Below, piece after piece: positions 28,327-37,905 of a stretch of DNA of 64,000 bases; positions within the stretch are counted from its first letter, which is position 1; every line of letters begins with the position of its first letter. The notes under the pieces were generated by a model. It did not search any database. It was given only the letters and a program-made list of their open reading frames with translations, and had not been told where the DNA came from. Source of the DNA: Variovorax sp. dw_308. Its GTDB lineage: Bacteria; Pseudomonadota; Gammaproteobacteria; Burkholderiales; Burkholderiaceae_C. The translations under genes and the position numbers were made by a program. The DNA is taken from NCBI RefSeq assembly GCF_019207085.1, contig NZ_JAATOM010000006.1, forward strand, positions 62,001 to 126,000, in the 5' to 3' direction.

Positions 28327-28752
28327 CTACGTCGGGCCGCTGCGGCAGGCCGCCCGAATGATGCGGTCGGTCGGGTTCGGCTCGACGTCGAGGAACTGCA
28401 TCGGCTTCGGCTCGGTCGTGTAGTCGGTGGTGATGGCCGGCAGGCCGGTCCACAAGGGCTCGGGGTAGAAGGTCGCGATGATGTAGCTGGCCTTGTTCGC
28501 GCGGCAATCGAAGGCGACCCGGGCCTCGTAGGAACGGTAGGGCAGCTTGTCCCAGTTGAGCCGGCGCTTCGACCGGTTGACCCGCATGTACATGTTCTTC
28601 ACGCCGCTGGGCAGCGTCAGGGCCACGGGATCGACCTGCACCGTGTCCACGTCGGGCGATTGCGGATTGCCCACCACGGTGAACCATGCGGTTTCAGCGC
28701 ATGCGCCCACCCCGGCGCAAGCCAGGCACATCGACACGAACCACTTCTTCAC
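28327..28752 (-). CDS. Secreted surface-adhesin-E-like protein
   Basis: A 141-residue exported protein. The signal peptide (KKWFVSMCLACAGVGACA) is followed by a small beta-sheet domain with WFTVVGNPQSPDVDTVQVDP and SYEARVAFDCRANKASYI, similar to the Adhesin_E family. The function is unknown. I chose a GTG at 28752 because AAAGGAG lies five bases before it; a GTG at 28767 is five codons further upstream. It stands alone between the repair operon and the hexarate cluster. Confidence 0.7.
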   Translation of the reverse strand: MKKWFVSMCLACAGVGACAETAWFTVVGNPQSPDVDTVQVDPVALTLPSGVKNMYMRVNRSKRRLNWDKLPYRSYEARVAFDCRANKASYIIATFYPEPLWTGLPAITTDYTTEPKPMQFLDVEPNPTDRIIRAACRSGPT

Positions 28753-28816
28753 GCCGACTCCTTTCACCGTTGTTCACCACGGTGAACTGTAACGGCTGCG
28801 TCGGTTTTAAGGCGTC

Positions 28817-29923
28817 TCAAACCGCCCCGTGCGACTCCACGTAGAGCGCGTACAGCGAATGGCTGCTCGCCATGTACAGCCGGTTGCGCTTGGGCCCGCC
28901 AAACTCCAGGTTGGCGCAGCGTTCGGGCAGGCGGATGAAGCCGATCGGCTTGCCTTGCGGGCTGAACACCTTCACGCCGTCCATGTCTTCCGGCCTGGCC
29001 AGCGGCTGGTGCGCCTTCATGCCGCCGGGCACGTCGGTGGCCTCGGGCGCGAAGGCGCCGGTGTAGCCCCAGCCGCACCAGAGGTTGCCGTCGCGGTCGA
29101 CACGGAAGCCGTCGATGGACGCCGGGCCGCCCGCGTCGATCAGCTTGGTCTTGCCCGACACGCTGCCGTCGGCGCCCACGTCATAGCTCCAGATGCTGCG
29201 GTTGGGCGTGCCCTTCCACTCGACCACGTAAAGCTTCTTCTCGTCGGGCGAGAAGGCGATGCCGTTCGGATTCAGCAGGTCGGTGATGACGGCCGTCAGG
29301 TTGCCGTCTGGTGCGAGGCGATAGACGTTGGTCGTGGCCTGCTCGGATGTACCGCGCGCACCCTCCCACTCGCCACCGATGCCGAAGATCGGATCGGTGA
29401 ACCAGATGGTGTCGTCGGACTTCACCACGATGTCGTTCGGCGCGTTGAGGCGCTTGCCCTCGAACTTGTCGGCCAGCACCGTCACCTGGCCATTCTTCTC
29501 GGTGCGCACGATGCGCCGCGTCACCGAGTGCTCGCAGGTGACCAGGCGGCCCTGTCGGTCGCGCGTGTTGCCGTTGGCATAGTTGACGTTCTCCTTGTGC
29601 ACGCTGAACTTGCCCGTCTTCTCGTCGAACTTCATGAGGCGGTTGTTCGGGATGTCGCTGCACAGGAGGTAGCCGCCTTCCGGGAAGTACACCGGGCCCT
29701 CCGCCCAGCGCATGCCGGTGCCGACCTGCTCGACCGTGCTGCTGTAGAGCCGGTACTTGGCAAAGCTCGGGTCGAGGATCAGCACCGCCGGGTCGGGGTA
29801 CCGTTGCGCCGGCTTGAAGTCGAAGGACTGCGCGCCGGCCAGGCCGCCCAGCGCCGCGAGTCCCGCGCCGGCCGCCGACTTGAGGAAGCCGCGGCGCGCC
29901 TGAAGGCCAGTGTCATCTTGCAT
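28817..29923 (-). CDS. SMP-30/gluconolactonase-family protein, Tat-exported
   Basis: A 368-residue six-bladed beta-propeller. The N-terminus carries a Tat-type signal, RRGFLKSAAGAGLAALGG. The family metal-site motifs are visible: Glu in RWAEGPVYF, Asn in RLNAPNDIVV and Asp in SIDGFRVD. Members hydrolyse sugar lactones. At the end of the hexarate operon it probably opens an aldarolactone or related lactone in the periplasm; that is inference. It lies 69 bases after garR on the same strand. Confidence 0.87.
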   Translation of the reverse strand: MQDDTGLQARRGFLKSAAGAGLAALGGLAGAQSFDFKPAQRYPDPAVLILDPSFAKYRLYSSTVEQVGTGMRWAEGPVYFPEGGYLLCSDIPNNRLMKFDEKTGKFSVHKENVNYANGNTRDRQGRLVTCEHSVTRRIVRTEKNGQVTVLADKFEGKRLNAPNDIVVKSDDTIWFTDPIFGIGGEWEGARGTSEQATTNVYRLAPDGNLTAVITDLLNPNGIAFSPDEKKLYVVEWKGTPNRSIWSYDVGADGSVSGKTKLIDAGGPASIDGFRVDRDGNLWCGWGYTGAFAPEATDVPGGMKAHQPLARPEDMDGVKVFSPQGKPIGFIRLPERCANLEFGGPKRNRLYMASSHSLYALYVESHGAV

Positions 29924-29992
29924 TTGTCTGTCTCCGTCTTGTTTTTCGAGGGAAACCCGCCCACCCGGCGGGCGCTTGCAGGTCTTCGCGGC

Positions 29993-30877
29993 TCAGCCTT
30001 GCGCGACCTCGTGCGAAGCCATCAGTTCCAGCGCCTTGACCAGCGCCGAATGGTCGAGCTGGTCCCAGCCGTTGGCGGCGCAGGCGCCCATGAGTTGCGC
30101 GGCGGAAGCCGTCTGCGGCAATGCGACGCCGATGGCCTTGGCACCCGACAGCGCGAGGGCCAGGTCCTTCTGGTGCAGCGCGATGCGGAAACCCGGATTG
30201 AAGGTGCGCTTGATCATGCGTTCGCCGTGCACTTCGAGGATGCGCGACGAGGCAAAGCCGCCCATCAGCGCCTGCCGCACCTTCGCCGGGTCGGCGCCGG
30301 CCTTGCTCGCGAACAGCAATGCCTCGCCCACGGCGGCGATGTTCAGCGCCACGATGATCTGGTTGGCCACCTTGGTGGTCTGCCCGTCGCCGACGCCGCC
30401 GACGTGCGTGATGTTCTTGCCCATCAGCTCGAACAGCGGCTTGGCCTTGGCAAAGGCTTCCTCGGTGCCGCCGACCATGATGGTCAGGCTCGCGGCCTTG
30501 GCGCCCACTTCGCCACCGGAGACCGGCGCGTCGAGGTAGTCGCAGCCCAGATCGGCGATCTTCTTCGCGAAGGCCTTGGTCTCGATCGGCGAGATGCTGC
30601 TCATGTCGATCACCGTCTTGCCCTTCGACAGGCCCTCGGCCACGCCGCCCTCGCCGAACAGCACCGCCTGCACGTCGGGCGTGTCCGGCACCATCAGGAT
30701 GATGACCTCGGCCTGCTGCGCGACTTCCCTGGCGGAGGCGCAGGCCACGGCGTTGCTCGCCGCGATCTCCGCATTCACCTTGCTGCGCTTGACGTAGTAG
30801 AGCTGGTGGCCGGCGTTGACGAGGTGCATGGCCATGGGCGCGCCCATGATGCCGAGGCCGATGAAACCGATCTTCAT
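29993..30877 (-). CDS. garR: 2-hydroxy-3-oxopropionate (tartronate semialdehyde) reductase
   Basis: A 294-residue beta-hydroxyacid dehydrogenase. It has the NAD-binding loop GFIGLGIMGAPMA, the substrate signature DAPVSGGEVGAKAASLTIMVGG and the catalytic Lys in GDGQTTKVANQI. It reduces tartronate semialdehyde to D-glycerate. It lies 21 bases after the aldolase that should make its substrate, which supports the assignment over other members of the family. Confidence 0.9.
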   Translation of the reverse strand: MKIGFIGLGIMGAPMAMHLVNAGHQLYYVKRSKVNAEIAASNAVACASAREVAQQAEVIILMVPDTPDVQAVLFGEGGVAEGLSKGKTVIDMSSISPIETKAFAKKIADLGCDYLDAPVSGGEVGAKAASLTIMVGGTEEAFAKAKPLFELMGKNITHVGGVGDGQTTKVANQIIVALNIAAVGEALLFASKAGADPAKVRQALMGGFASSRILEVHGERMIKRTFNPGFRIALHQKDLALALSGAKAIGVALPQTASAAQLMGACAANGWDQLDHSALVKALELMASHEVAQG

Positions 30878-30898
30878 GATGTGTTGTTCCTTCTGGGT

Positions 30899-31696
30899 TC
30901 AGTAAGTGGAGGAGCCGGACGAGGTTGCGACGACCGGCTCGGCGCGCATCTTCGACAAGACCGCCTGCGAGCCCGCAGCCATGAGCCGCGCGTCCGAGCT
31001 GACGGTGACGAACTGGAAGCCCTTGGCGATGCGGCTCATCGCGCCTTCGGGCGTGCCGTTGTGGATGCCTGCGACCAGGCCGTGGGCCTTGGCGCGTTCG
31101 AGGATGTGGTCGATGGCTTCCTGCGCCTTCGGGTCCACGTCGTCGAACACCGGCCGGCAGCCCAGGGCCAGCGACAGGTCCGACGGCCCGATGTAGACCG
31201 CATCGAGCCCTTCGACCGACATGATCGCGTCGAGGTTGTCGAGCGCCTGCGCGGTCTCGATCATGGCGAAGGTGACGATGGTGTCGTTGGCATGCGAGGC
31301 ATAGTCGGCGCCGCCGTAGAGCAGCGCGCGGATCGGGCCGAAGCTCCGCGTGCCGCGCGGCGCGTAGTGGGTGTAGGCGACCAGCTTCTGCGCCTCTTCG
31401 CGCGTGCTGATCATCGGGCAGATGACGGCCATCGCGCCGGCATCCAGCGTCTTCATGAGCGCGCTCGGGTCCAGCCAGGGCACGCGCACGACAGGCACGG
31501 TGTCGGTGGTGGAGATCGCCTGCAGCATCGGGATCATGGCCTGGTAGTCGACCACGCCGTGCTGCAGGTCGATGGTCAGCGAGTCCCATCCCTGGTGCGC
31601 CATCGTCTCGGCGGAAAAGCTGTTGGCAATGGCCAGCCATCCGTTGATGGCGGCGCCGCCGGATTTCCAGAGTGTGCGCAAGCGGTTTTCTCTCAT
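30899..31696 (-). CDS. HpcH/HpaI-family aldolase (5-keto-4-deoxy-glucarate type)
   Basis: A 265-residue class II pyruvate aldolase. Key sites are His in DLQHGVVDY, Arg in APRGTRSFGP, metal-binding Glu in FAMIETAQALDNLD and Asp in YIGPSDLSLALG. The family includes GarL, which splits ketodeoxyglucarate to pyruvate and tartronate semialdehyde. Sitting between gudD and garR, that is the likely reaction. Its sequence alone does not separate GarL from HpaI. Confidence 0.85.
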   Translation of the reverse strand: MRENRLRTLWKSGGAAINGWLAIANSFSAETMAHQGWDSLTIDLQHGVVDYQAMIPMLQAISTTDTVPVVRVPWLDPSALMKTLDAGAMAVICPMISTREEAQKLVAYTHYAPRGTRSFGPIRALLYGGADYASHANDTIVTFAMIETAQALDNLDAIMSVEGLDAVYIGPSDLSLALGCRPVFDDVDPKAQEAIDHILERAKAHGLVAGIHNGTPEGAMSRIAKGFQFVTVSSDARLMAAGSQAVLSKMRAEPVVATSSGSSTY

Positions 31697-31735
31697 GGCG
31701 AACCTTCTCGTGGTTGTGTCGGGGTTGAAATCAGT

Positions 31736-33079
31736 TCAGCGGTCGAGCGCGGGGCGTTTCGGATCGAACTTCCAGCCCGGCACGAGGAACTGCATGGCGA
31801 TCGCATCATCGCGCGACCCGAGCCCGTGTGCCTTGTAGAGCTGGTGCGCCTTCTCGACCTCCACCATATCGAGCTCGACGCCCAGGCCCGGCTTCTTCGG
31901 CACCTGCACCAGGCCACCGACGATCTGCAGCGGCTCCTTGGTCAGGCGCTGGCCGTCCTGCCAGATCCAGTGCGTGTCGATCGCGGTGACGCGACCGGGC
32001 GCGGCAGCGCCGACGTGGGTGAACATGGCCAGCGAAACGTCGAAGTGGTTGTTCGAATGCGAGCCCCAGGTCAGGCCCCAGTCGCGGCAGGTCTGCGCCA
32101 CGCGCACCGAGCCGGCCATGGTCCAGAAGTGCGGGTCGGCCAACGGGATGTCGACCGATTGCAGCGCCAGCGCATGGCTGAGCTGTCGCCAGTCGGTGGC
32201 GATCATGTTGGTGGCCGTCGGCAGGCCGGTGGCGCGGCGGAACTCGGCCATCACTTCGCGGCCCGAAAAGCCATCCTCGGCGCCGCAAGGGTCCTCGGCA
32301 TAGGCGACCACGCCGCGCATGTCGCGCATCAGGCGGATCGCGTCCTTCAGCAGCCAGCCGCCGTTCGGGTCCAGCGTGACGCGTGCCTGCGGAAAACGCT
32401 CGTGCAACGCGACGATGGCCTCGATCTCTTCTTCCGCACGCAGCGTCCCGCCCTTCAGCTTGAAGTCGTTGAAGCCGTAGCGCGCGTGGGCGGCCTCTGC
32501 CAGCTTGACGATGGCGTCGGGCGTCATGGCCGCTTCATGGCGCAGGCGGAGCCAGTCGTTGTCCGCGCCCGGGTCGCTGGCATAGGGCAGGTCGGTCTTC
32601 GCCTTGTCGCCGACGTAGAACAGGTAGCCGAGCATCTCGACCGCCTCGCGCTGCTGGCCTTCGCCGAGCAGCGCCGCGACCGGCACGCCGAGGTGCTTGC
32701 CCAGAAGGTCGAGCAGCGCCGACTCGATGGCCGTCACCGCGTGGATCGCGATGCGCAGGTCAAAGGTCTGCAAGCCGCGCCCGCCGCTGTCGCGGTCGGC
32801 GAACTTCTGCTGCACCTCCTGCACCAGCCGTTGCTGCGAGCCGAGCGGCTGGCCGACGATCAACTCGCGCGCGTCCTCCAGCGTCTGCCGGATCTTCTCG
32901 CCACCCGGCACTTCACCGACGCCGGTGTTGCCCGAGCTGTCGGTGAGGATCAGCAGATTGCGCGTGAAGAACGGCCCGTGCGCGCCGCTCAGGTTGAGCA
33001 ACATGCTGTCGCGGCCCGCGACGGGAATCACGCGCAACTCGGTGATGACGGGGGTGGCTGAGGAAGCGGGTGCGTTCAT
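31736..33079 (-). CDS. gudD: Glucarate dehydratase-type enolase superfamily enzyme
   Basis: A 447-residue enzyme of the mandelate racemase/glucarate dehydratase group, the same length as E. coli GudD. The active-site motifs are FNDFKLKGG (Lys), TLDPNGGW (Asp), [16 protein letters not shown] (Glu), [10 protein letters not shown] (Asn) and [10 protein letters not shown] (His). It removes water from D-glucarate or an epimer to give 5-keto-4-deoxyglucarate. I chose the ATG at 33079. It is 39 bases before the aldolase gene. Confidence 0.92.
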   Translation of the reverse strand: MNAPASSATPVITELRVIPVAGRDSMLLNLSGAHGPFFTRNLLILTDSSGNTGVGEVPGGEKIRQTLEDARELIVGQPLGSQQRLVQEVQQKFADRDSGGRGLQTFDLRIAIHAVTAIESALLDLLGKHLGVPVAALLGEGQQREAVEMLGYLFYVGDKAKTDLPYASDPGADNDWLRLRHEAAMTPDAIVKLAEAAHARYGFNDFKLKGGTLRAEEEIEAIVALHERFPQARVTLDPNGGWLLKDAIRLMRDMRGVVAYAEDPCGAEDGFSGREVMAEFRRATGLPTATNMIATDWRQLSHALALQSVDIPLADPHFWTMAGSVRVAQTCRDWGLTWGSHSNNHFDVSLAMFTHVGAAAPGRVTAIDTHWIWQDGQRLTKEPLQIVGGLVQVPKKPGLGVELDMVEVEKAHQLYKAHGLGSRDDAIAMQFLVPGWKFDPKRPALDR

Positions 33080-33208
33080 GGTTCTACGTGGGGGTGTGAC
33101 AGTAATGGGAGCCCGAATCAAGCGCAATCAGATTCGTCGGGCAAGCGCATCTCGACGAGCGCAATCAAGATTCGTGAGACTCCCCGGGGACCGGCTTGCC
33201 GGGCGACC

Positions 33209-33334
33209 GGTGTCGCCCCCGGTACGGGGTGGGAGCAGATACGCGAAGTGCGCGGCGACTTGGGGACGAGCCAAGCGCAACTGCGGAGCCGGCGTTGCCG
33301 ACCCGTCGGTGTCGCCTCCGGTGGGGGTGGGCGC
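33209..33334. repeat. Two imperfect GC-rich direct repeats in an intergenic gap
   Basis: GGTGTCGCCCCCGGTACGGG at 33209 and GGTGTCGCCTCCGGTGGGGG at 33308 are near copies, each followed by GTGGG. They lie in the 293-base gap (33080-33372) between gudD and the TctC gene. A palindrome TCCCCGGGGA is at 33181-33190. I see no gene there. Confidence 0.5.
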
Positions 33335-33372
33335 TCCACGCGCAGTGAGGCCAAGCTGGGGCGGAGCAACAC

Positions 33373-34335
33373 TCAATCCGCCGTGATCTTTCCGATCTCG
33401 ATCACCTTCTTCCAGCGCGCGTACTCGGCCTGCTGAAACGTGGCGAACTGCGCCGGCGTGTTGGCGACGACCTCGAGCCCGATGGCCGAGAACTGCTGCT
33501 TCACGCCCGGATCGTTGAGCGCGGCGACAGTGGCTTCGTGCATCTGCGCCTTGATGTCCGCCGGCAGTCCCTTGGGCGCGACCAACGCCTGCCAGGAATA
33601 GACGTCGACGCCCTTCACGCCCGCTTCGCCGAGGGTCGGCACGTCGGGCAGCACCGGCGAGCGCTTGTCGCCCGTGACGGCCAGCGCCTTGAGCTTGCCG
33701 GCCTTGATGTTCTGCACGACGGCGTTGACGTTCTGGAACGACGCATCGACCTGGCCGCCCAGCAGGTCGGTGATGGCCGGCGCCCCGCCCTTGTACGGCA
33801 CGTGCAGGCCAGTCGTGCCGGTCTGCTGCCAGAACACCTCCGCCGTGAGGTGGTCGCTGGAGCCGTTGCCCGACGAGGCGAAGGTCATCTTGCCGGGGTT
33901 CTTTTTCTCGTTGGCGATGACGTCGGCCACGCTGTTCATCGCCGAATTGGCCGGCACCACCAGCACGTTGGGCGCCTGCACGGCGACGGTGATCGGGTCG
34001 AAGTCCTTGAGCGCGTCGTACTGCATGCCCTTGATCAGGTGCGGCGCGATCACCAGCGGGCCCAGCGAGGTCACGAGGAAGGTGTAGCCGTCGGGCGCGG
34101 CGCGCTTGACCTGCGTGGCGCCGATGGTGCCGGTCGCGCCGGCCCTGTTGTCGACCACGAAGGACTGGCCGAACTTCGCGCCGAGCCTGGTGCCGATCGC
34201 GCGGCCCACCATGTCGGTCGAGCCGCCGGCCGGGAATGGCACGACGATGGTCACCGGCTTGCTGGGCCAGGCCTGGGCGAAGGCGCCCGTGGCGGTTGCC
34301 ACGCCGATGGCGAGCGCCGCGATTGCTTGCTTCAT
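33373..34335 (-). CDS. Tripartite tricarboxylate transporter-type binding protein (Bug/TctC family)
   Basis: A 320-residue periplasmic binding protein. A signal peptide (cleavage after GAFAQ) is followed by WPSKPVTIVVPFPAGGSTDMVGR, the Bug-family signature, and DNRAGATGTIG. These proteins bind carboxylates. The gene lies in the hexarate cluster and has two LacI-type operators upstream, so it probably binds an aldarate. No TctA or TctB membrane partner is in the window, as is usual for orphan Bug proteins. Confidence 0.9.
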   Translation of the reverse strand: MKQAIAALAIGVATATGAFAQAWPSKPVTIVVPFPAGGSTDMVGRAIGTRLGAKFGQSFVVDNRAGATGTIGATQVKRAAPDGYTFLVTSLGPLVIAPHLIKGMQYDALKDFDPITVAVQAPNVLVVPANSAMNSVADVIANEKKNPGKMTFASSGNGSSDHLTAEVFWQQTGTTGLHVPYKGGAPAITDLLGGQVDASFQNVNAVVQNIKAGKLKALAVTGDKRSPVLPDVPTLGEAGVKGVDVYSWQALVAPKGLPADIKAQMHEATVAALNDPGVKQQFSAIGLEVVANTPAQFATFQQAEYARWKKVIEIGKITAD

Positions 34336-34373
34336 GAGCTTGTCTCCTGGAAATTCGCGCCGATCCTCGGTTT

Positions 34374-34416
34374 GGTAGCGCTATCTATTTGTTGAGGATT
34401 GAATGATAGCGCTACC
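34374..34416. promoter_or_regulatory. Pair of LacI-type operators upstream of the TctC gene
   Basis: GGTAGCGCTATC at 34374-34385 and its exact reverse complement GATAGCGCTACC at 34405-34416 share the palindromic core TAGCGCTA. Their centres are 31 bp apart, about three helical turns. They lie 39 and 70 bases upstream of the TctC start and should bind the adjacent LacI-family regulator. Confidence 0.8.
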
Positions 34417-34458
34417 GTCCATGCCGTCAAGTCCTTCGGTCACCTGGTTGAAGGAGAC

Positions 34459-35490
34459 TCAGGCGCTTTCGCGCTCGACGATGGAAAAACCGACGTCGAC
34501 CACCCGCTGCGCGATCTCGTGCCCTTCGGCCCGGTCGACGATGAACTGGGCGGCCTGGCGCCCTATCGCGGTGCCATCGATGCGGACCGTGGTCAGCGCG
34601 GGATGCAGGTCGGCCGAGAACTCCAGGTCACCGAAGCCGACCACGGCCAGCCGGCCGGGCACCGCGATGCCGCGCGACTGCGCCTCTGTCATCACGCCGA
34701 GCGCGAGCAGGTCGGAACTGCAGAACACCGCGTCGACGGAGGGGCTGCGTGCCAGCAACTCGCCCAGCGCGATCCGGCCGCTCTTGAGCGTGGTCGGCGC
34801 GGGCATCCGCACCACCGGCACCTCGCCCCGGCCGGCGGCCTGGGCCGCTTCCTGGAAGGCGGCCAGCCGCCGGATCGAACGCTCGTCATCGCCAGCCACC
34901 ACCGCCAGCGACTGGCGCCCCTTCGCAACGAGGAATCCGGCCACCGCGCGCCCTACCTCGGCGTGGGAGAAGCCCACCAGCATGTCGAGCGGCGTGGGCG
35001 TCAGGTCCCAGGTCTCCACCACCGGAATGCCCGCGGCCATCAGCCGCTTGCGCCCCTCGGCCGAATGCACGATGCCGGTCAGGACGATGCCGTCGGGCCG
35101 CCGCCCGATGATGGCTTCGAGCAGCGCGTCCTCGCGTGAATCGACGTACCCGCTCTGGCCGAGCATCAGTTGGTAGCCGTGCGCCGCCAGCGCATCGGTG
35201 AGCGCCTGCACCGTCTGCTGGAACACCGGCCCGGAGATGGTCGGAACCACCGCGGCCACCAGCCGGCTGCGCGCCGACGCCAGGCCGCCGGCCAGCACGT
35301 TGCGCACATATCCGGTGCGGCTCACCGCATCGGTCACCTTGCGCAGCACGTCCGCGGACACCTGCGAAGGCTTGCTCAAGGCCCGCGAGGCGGTGATCGG
35401 CGCCACGCCGGCCAGCTTGGCCACGTCATGCAGGGTGACGGCGCCGCTGCCGCGCCGAGGACGTCGTGTGGGGCTGGCGGAACTGCTCAT
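34459..35490 (-). CDS. LacI/GntR-like transcriptional regulator of the hexarate cluster
   Basis: A 343-residue LacI-family protein. The N-terminal helix-turn-helix and hinge are [24 protein letters not shown], and the C-terminal part is a periplasmic-binding-like ligand domain. Sites with core TAGCGCTA lie upstream of its own start and upstream of the TctC gene. I infer that it represses the cluster and itself until a pathway sugar acid binds. The gene is first on the strand and is followed by the TctC gene after 123 bases. Confidence 0.9.
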   Translation of the reverse strand: MSSSASPTRRPRRGSGAVTLHDVAKLAGVAPITASRALSKPSQVSADVLRKVTDAVSRTGYVRNVLAGGLASARSRLVAAVVPTISGPVFQQTVQALTDALAAHGYQLMLGQSGYVDSREDALLEAIIGRRPDGIVLTGIVHSAEGRKRLMAAGIPVVETWDLTPTPLDMLVGFSHAEVGRAVAGFLVAKGRQSLAVVAGDDERSIRRLAAFQEAAQAAGRGEVPVVRMPAPTTLKSGRIALGELLARSPSVDAVFCSSDLLALGVMTEAQSRGIAVPGRLAVVGFGDLEFSADLHPALTTVRIDGTAIGRQAAQFIVDRAEGHEIAQRVVDVGFSIVERESA

Positions 35491-35510
35491 TCTTGCGATT
35501 CTACCGACGC

Positions 35511-35522
35511 GTTAGCGCTACC
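35511..35522. promoter_or_regulatory. Third LacI-type operator, upstream of the regulator itself
   Basis: GTTAGCGCTACC matches GATAGCGCTACC at 34405-34416 in 11 of 12 positions and keeps the TAGCGCTA core. It lies 21 bases upstream of the regulator ATG and 61 bases upstream of the divergent HpxZ-like gene, which suggests autoregulation. Confidence 0.75.
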
Positions 35523-35582
35523 GCCGATGGATCGGCGACGTGGCGAAGCCATTCGGCATGCAACTTGCACTACGCTGCCGCC

Positions 35583-35960
35583 ATGACCGCCATCAATCTC
35601 CCCGACGTCCTCGCCGAAGTCGAAGCCGTCTTCGCGCAATACCAGCAAGCGCTCGTGAGCAATGACGTGCCCGTGCTCGACATGCTGTTCTGGAACTCCC
35701 CCCACACGCTGCGCTATGGCGCGAGCGAGAACCTCTACGGCTACGACGCGATCCGCGATTTCCGCAAGGGCCGTCCGGCGGTCAACCTCGAACGCGAGAT
35801 CACCGCCACCTCGGTCACCAGCTTCGGCCAGGACTTCGCCGTGACCAACGTCGAGTTCAGGCGCGCCGGCAGCGACCGCATCGGCCGGCAAAGCCAGACC
35901 TGGGTGCGCATGCCCGAAGGCTGGCGGGTGGTGTCTGCCCACGTCAGCCTGATGGGTTGA
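35583..35960 (+). CDS. HpxZ/AtzH-like protein (NTF2-like fold)
   Basis: A 125-residue protein of the DUF3225 type, recognised by [32 protein letters not shown] and [23 protein letters not shown]. HpxZ takes part in oxalurate breakdown, and AtzH helps amide breakdown in the atrazine pathway. No purine or triazine genes are nearby, so the substrate cannot be assigned. The ATG at 35583 gives the family N-terminus. Confidence 0.85.
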   Translation: MTAINLPDVLAEVEAVFAQYQQALVSNDVPVLDMLFWNSPHTLRYGASENLYGYDAIRDFRKGRPAVNLEREITATSVTSFGQDFAVTNVEFRRAGSDRIGRQSQTWVRMPEGWRVVSAHVSLMG

Positions 35961-35982
35961 GCGGAATACGGGCGCGGCCTCG

Positions 35983-36552
35983 TTACTTCTTCGGCTGCTG
36001 CTTCATCATTTCCAGCACGTTCATCGTCTGCCCGCCCGGCATGACCATGTCGCCTGGCTTCTGGCCGGCCTTGCAGGGGCCGAGCCACTTGGCTTCCATG
36101 ACGGTCTCGCCCTGGGTCCGGCCCATCATCGGCGGGTCGTAGGTGGAACGCATGACCATGCGGTAGGCGGAACCAAAGTCGCCGCTGATCACGCCGTGCG
36201 TGGTCGCGGTGCTGGCGGTGCCGCTGCCCAGGTCGATGCGGCACACCGAATCGACGACGAAGCCGCCGCCCTCGGCCCGCATTTCCTGCTTGCTGCACAT
36301 CTTCTCGCCGATGCCCATGCCCATCTCGCGCATCGCCTTGTCGCTCGCGGTGTCGATGCATTGCTGGGTGACGTGCGCCGCGAGCGTCTTCGCGCCGGTG
36401 GCCCCACCGGTCTGCAAGCTCATCTCCCAGAGCCCGGGCTTGCGCGGCGGATAGTCGGTGGGCGAAGCGGCAAGCGCGCTGCCGCAGAGCAGGCAGAGCG
36501 CGACGCAAGTCAGCGGCTTTTTCAGGGTCGGGAACGGGGAAGGCGCAAGCAT
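35983..36552 (-). CDS. Secreted DUF3617-like protein
   Basis: A 189-residue exported protein. The signal peptide (TCVALCLLCGSALAAS) is followed by YPPRKPGLWEMSLQT and a small domain with paired Cys residues (QQCIDTASD, EKMCSKQEM, DSVCRIDLG). This resembles DUF3617 proteins of unknown function. I chose the ATG at 36552, just before the signal peptide. It converges with the HpxZ-like gene, 22 bases away. Confidence 0.8.
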   Translation of the reverse strand: MLAPSPFPTLKKPLTCVALCLLCGSALAASPTDYPPRKPGLWEMSLQTGGATGAKTLAAHVTQQCIDTASDKAMREMGMGIGEKMCSKQEMRAEGGGFVVDSVCRIDLGSGTASTATTHGVISGDFGSAYRMVMRSTYDPPMMGRTQGETVMEAKWLGPCKAGQKPGDMVMPGGQTMNVLEMMKQQPKK

Positions 36553-36658
36553 GCTGGGCTTGTACAGCCCCGCGCCGCGCACCGATATAGCGCAATCGGC
36601 ATACGCCCGCCCGCCGCAGTGGCCACGTGCCACAGCGCACCTCAGCGGATGCGGCGGT

Positions 36659-37831
36659 TCAGCCGGCCCAGGGTGTCCACTTGGCCTCGCTCGCCGCGGA
36701 CGCCACCGTGCGCTCGATGAAGCGCACGCCGCGCGCACCGTCTTCCACGTGTGGATAGTCGGCGACCAGCGGGTCGGCCTGGCTGCCGTCCAGCCTGGCG
36801 CGGATGTCGGCGACGACCCCGCCATACACATTGGCAAAGGCCTCGATGAAGCCTTCCGGATGCCCGGCGGGAATGCGGCTTGCGCGCTGCGCCGCCGGAT
36901 GCAGCCACGGCGCGCCGCGCGTGTAGATACGCAGCGGTCCGTCGTGCGACAGGTGCTCGAGCCGGCTCGGCTGCTCCTGTCGCCAGACCAGCGTGCCGAG
37001 CGAGCCCGACACGCGCAGCCGCAGGTCGTTCTCGAGCCCGGCGTTGATCTGCGAGGCGATCAGCACGCCGCGCGCGCCGCCCTTGAAGCGCAGCAACAGG
37101 CTGCCGTCGTCGTCCAGCGCGCGGCCCGGCACGAAGCGCGTGAGGTCGGCGCAGAGGCTTTCGATCTCCAGCCCGGTCACCGTGGCGACGAGGTTCTCGG
37201 CGTGCGAGCCGATGTCGCCGATGGCCCCCGCCGCGCCGCTGCGCGCCGGGTCGGTGCGCCAGTCGGCCTGCTTGTTGCCGGTGCCTTCCAGGTGCGATGC
37301 CAGCCAGCCCTGGTTGTATTCGACGACGACCTTGCGCACCTCGCCGATCTTGCCGGCCTGCACCATCGCGCGGGCCTGCCGCACCATCGGATAGCCGGTG
37401 TAGTTGTAGGTCACGCCGAAGACCGTTCCCTGCCTTTGCACCGCCGCCACGAGCGCATCGGCCTGCGCGCAGGTGTGCACCAGCGGCTTGTCGCACACCA
37501 CGTGAAAGCCCGCGTCGACGAAAGCCTGCGCCACAGGGTAGTGCACATGGTTGGGCGTGACGATCGCCACGAAGTCGATGCGTCGGTCGGCCGGGCGCTT
37601 CAGTTCGTCGGCGAGCAACGATTGCCAGTCGGCGTGGTTGCGGTCGTCGGCCAGCAGCAAGTCGCGGCCGGAGGCGCGCGCCTTGTCCGGCGTGGAGGAC
37701 AACGCGCCCGCCACGAACTCGGCCTGCCCGTCCAGCGCGATCGCATGGCGATGGACCGCGCCGATGAAGGCATCGCGCCCGCCGCCGACCATGGCATAGC
37801 GCAGCTTGCGCGGGGAAGTTGAAGTGCTCAT
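36659..37831 (-). CDS. Gfo/Idh/MocA-family sugar oxidoreductase
   Basis: A 390-residue NAD(P)-dependent oxidoreductase. The Rossmann loop is [17 protein letters not shown], the catalytic-type EKP motif appears as CDKPLVHT, and a later [12 protein letters not shown] carries the usual active-site Asp and His. Members oxidise sugars or inositols. It is in line with a ribose-type ABC transporter and a ROK regulator, so it probably acts on the imported sugar. The ATG at 37831 has an A/G-poor upstream region. Confidence 0.87.
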   Translation of the reverse strand: MSTSTSPRKLRYAMVGGGRDAFIGAVHRHAIALDGQAEFVAGALSSTPDKARASGRDLLLADDRNHADWQSLLADELKRPADRRIDFVAIVTPNHVHYPVAQAFVDAGFHVVCDKPLVHTCAQADALVAAVQRQGTVFGVTYNYTGYPMVRQARAMVQAGKIGEVRKVVVEYNQGWLASHLEGTGNKQADWRTDPARSGAAGAIGDIGSHAENLVATVTGLEIESLCADLTRFVPGRALDDDGSLLLRFKGGARGVLIASQINAGLENDLRLRVSGSLGTLVWRQEQPSRLEHLSHDGPLRIYTRGAPWLHPAAQRASRIPAGHPEGFIEAFANVYGGVVADIRARLDGSQADPLVADYPHVEDGARGVRFIERTVASAASEAKWTPWAG

Positions 37832-37862
37832 GGATGGGCCCAAGGTCTGGAAGTTGTCTGGC

Positions 37863-37883
37863 CCCTCTCCCTCCGGGAGAGGG
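37863..37883. other. GC-rich hairpin between the oxidoreductase and binding-protein genes
   Basis: CCCTCTCCC-TCC-GGGAGAGGG is a perfect 9-bp stem in the 74-base gap downstream of the binding-protein gene. Such CTCTCCCTCCGGGAGAG palindromes are common in beta-proteobacteria. It could stabilise the upstream message, making more binding protein than oxidoreductase. Confidence 0.5.
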
Positions 37884-37905
37884 AGCAATACCGGGGAGCG
37901 ATCGC

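Noticed and set aside
28829..33061. A 1410-codon open frame on the plus strand
   Set aside because: It is antisense to four or five well-supported hexarate genes, has the His/Arg/Gln-rich composition of a GC-rich shadow frame, and no domains.
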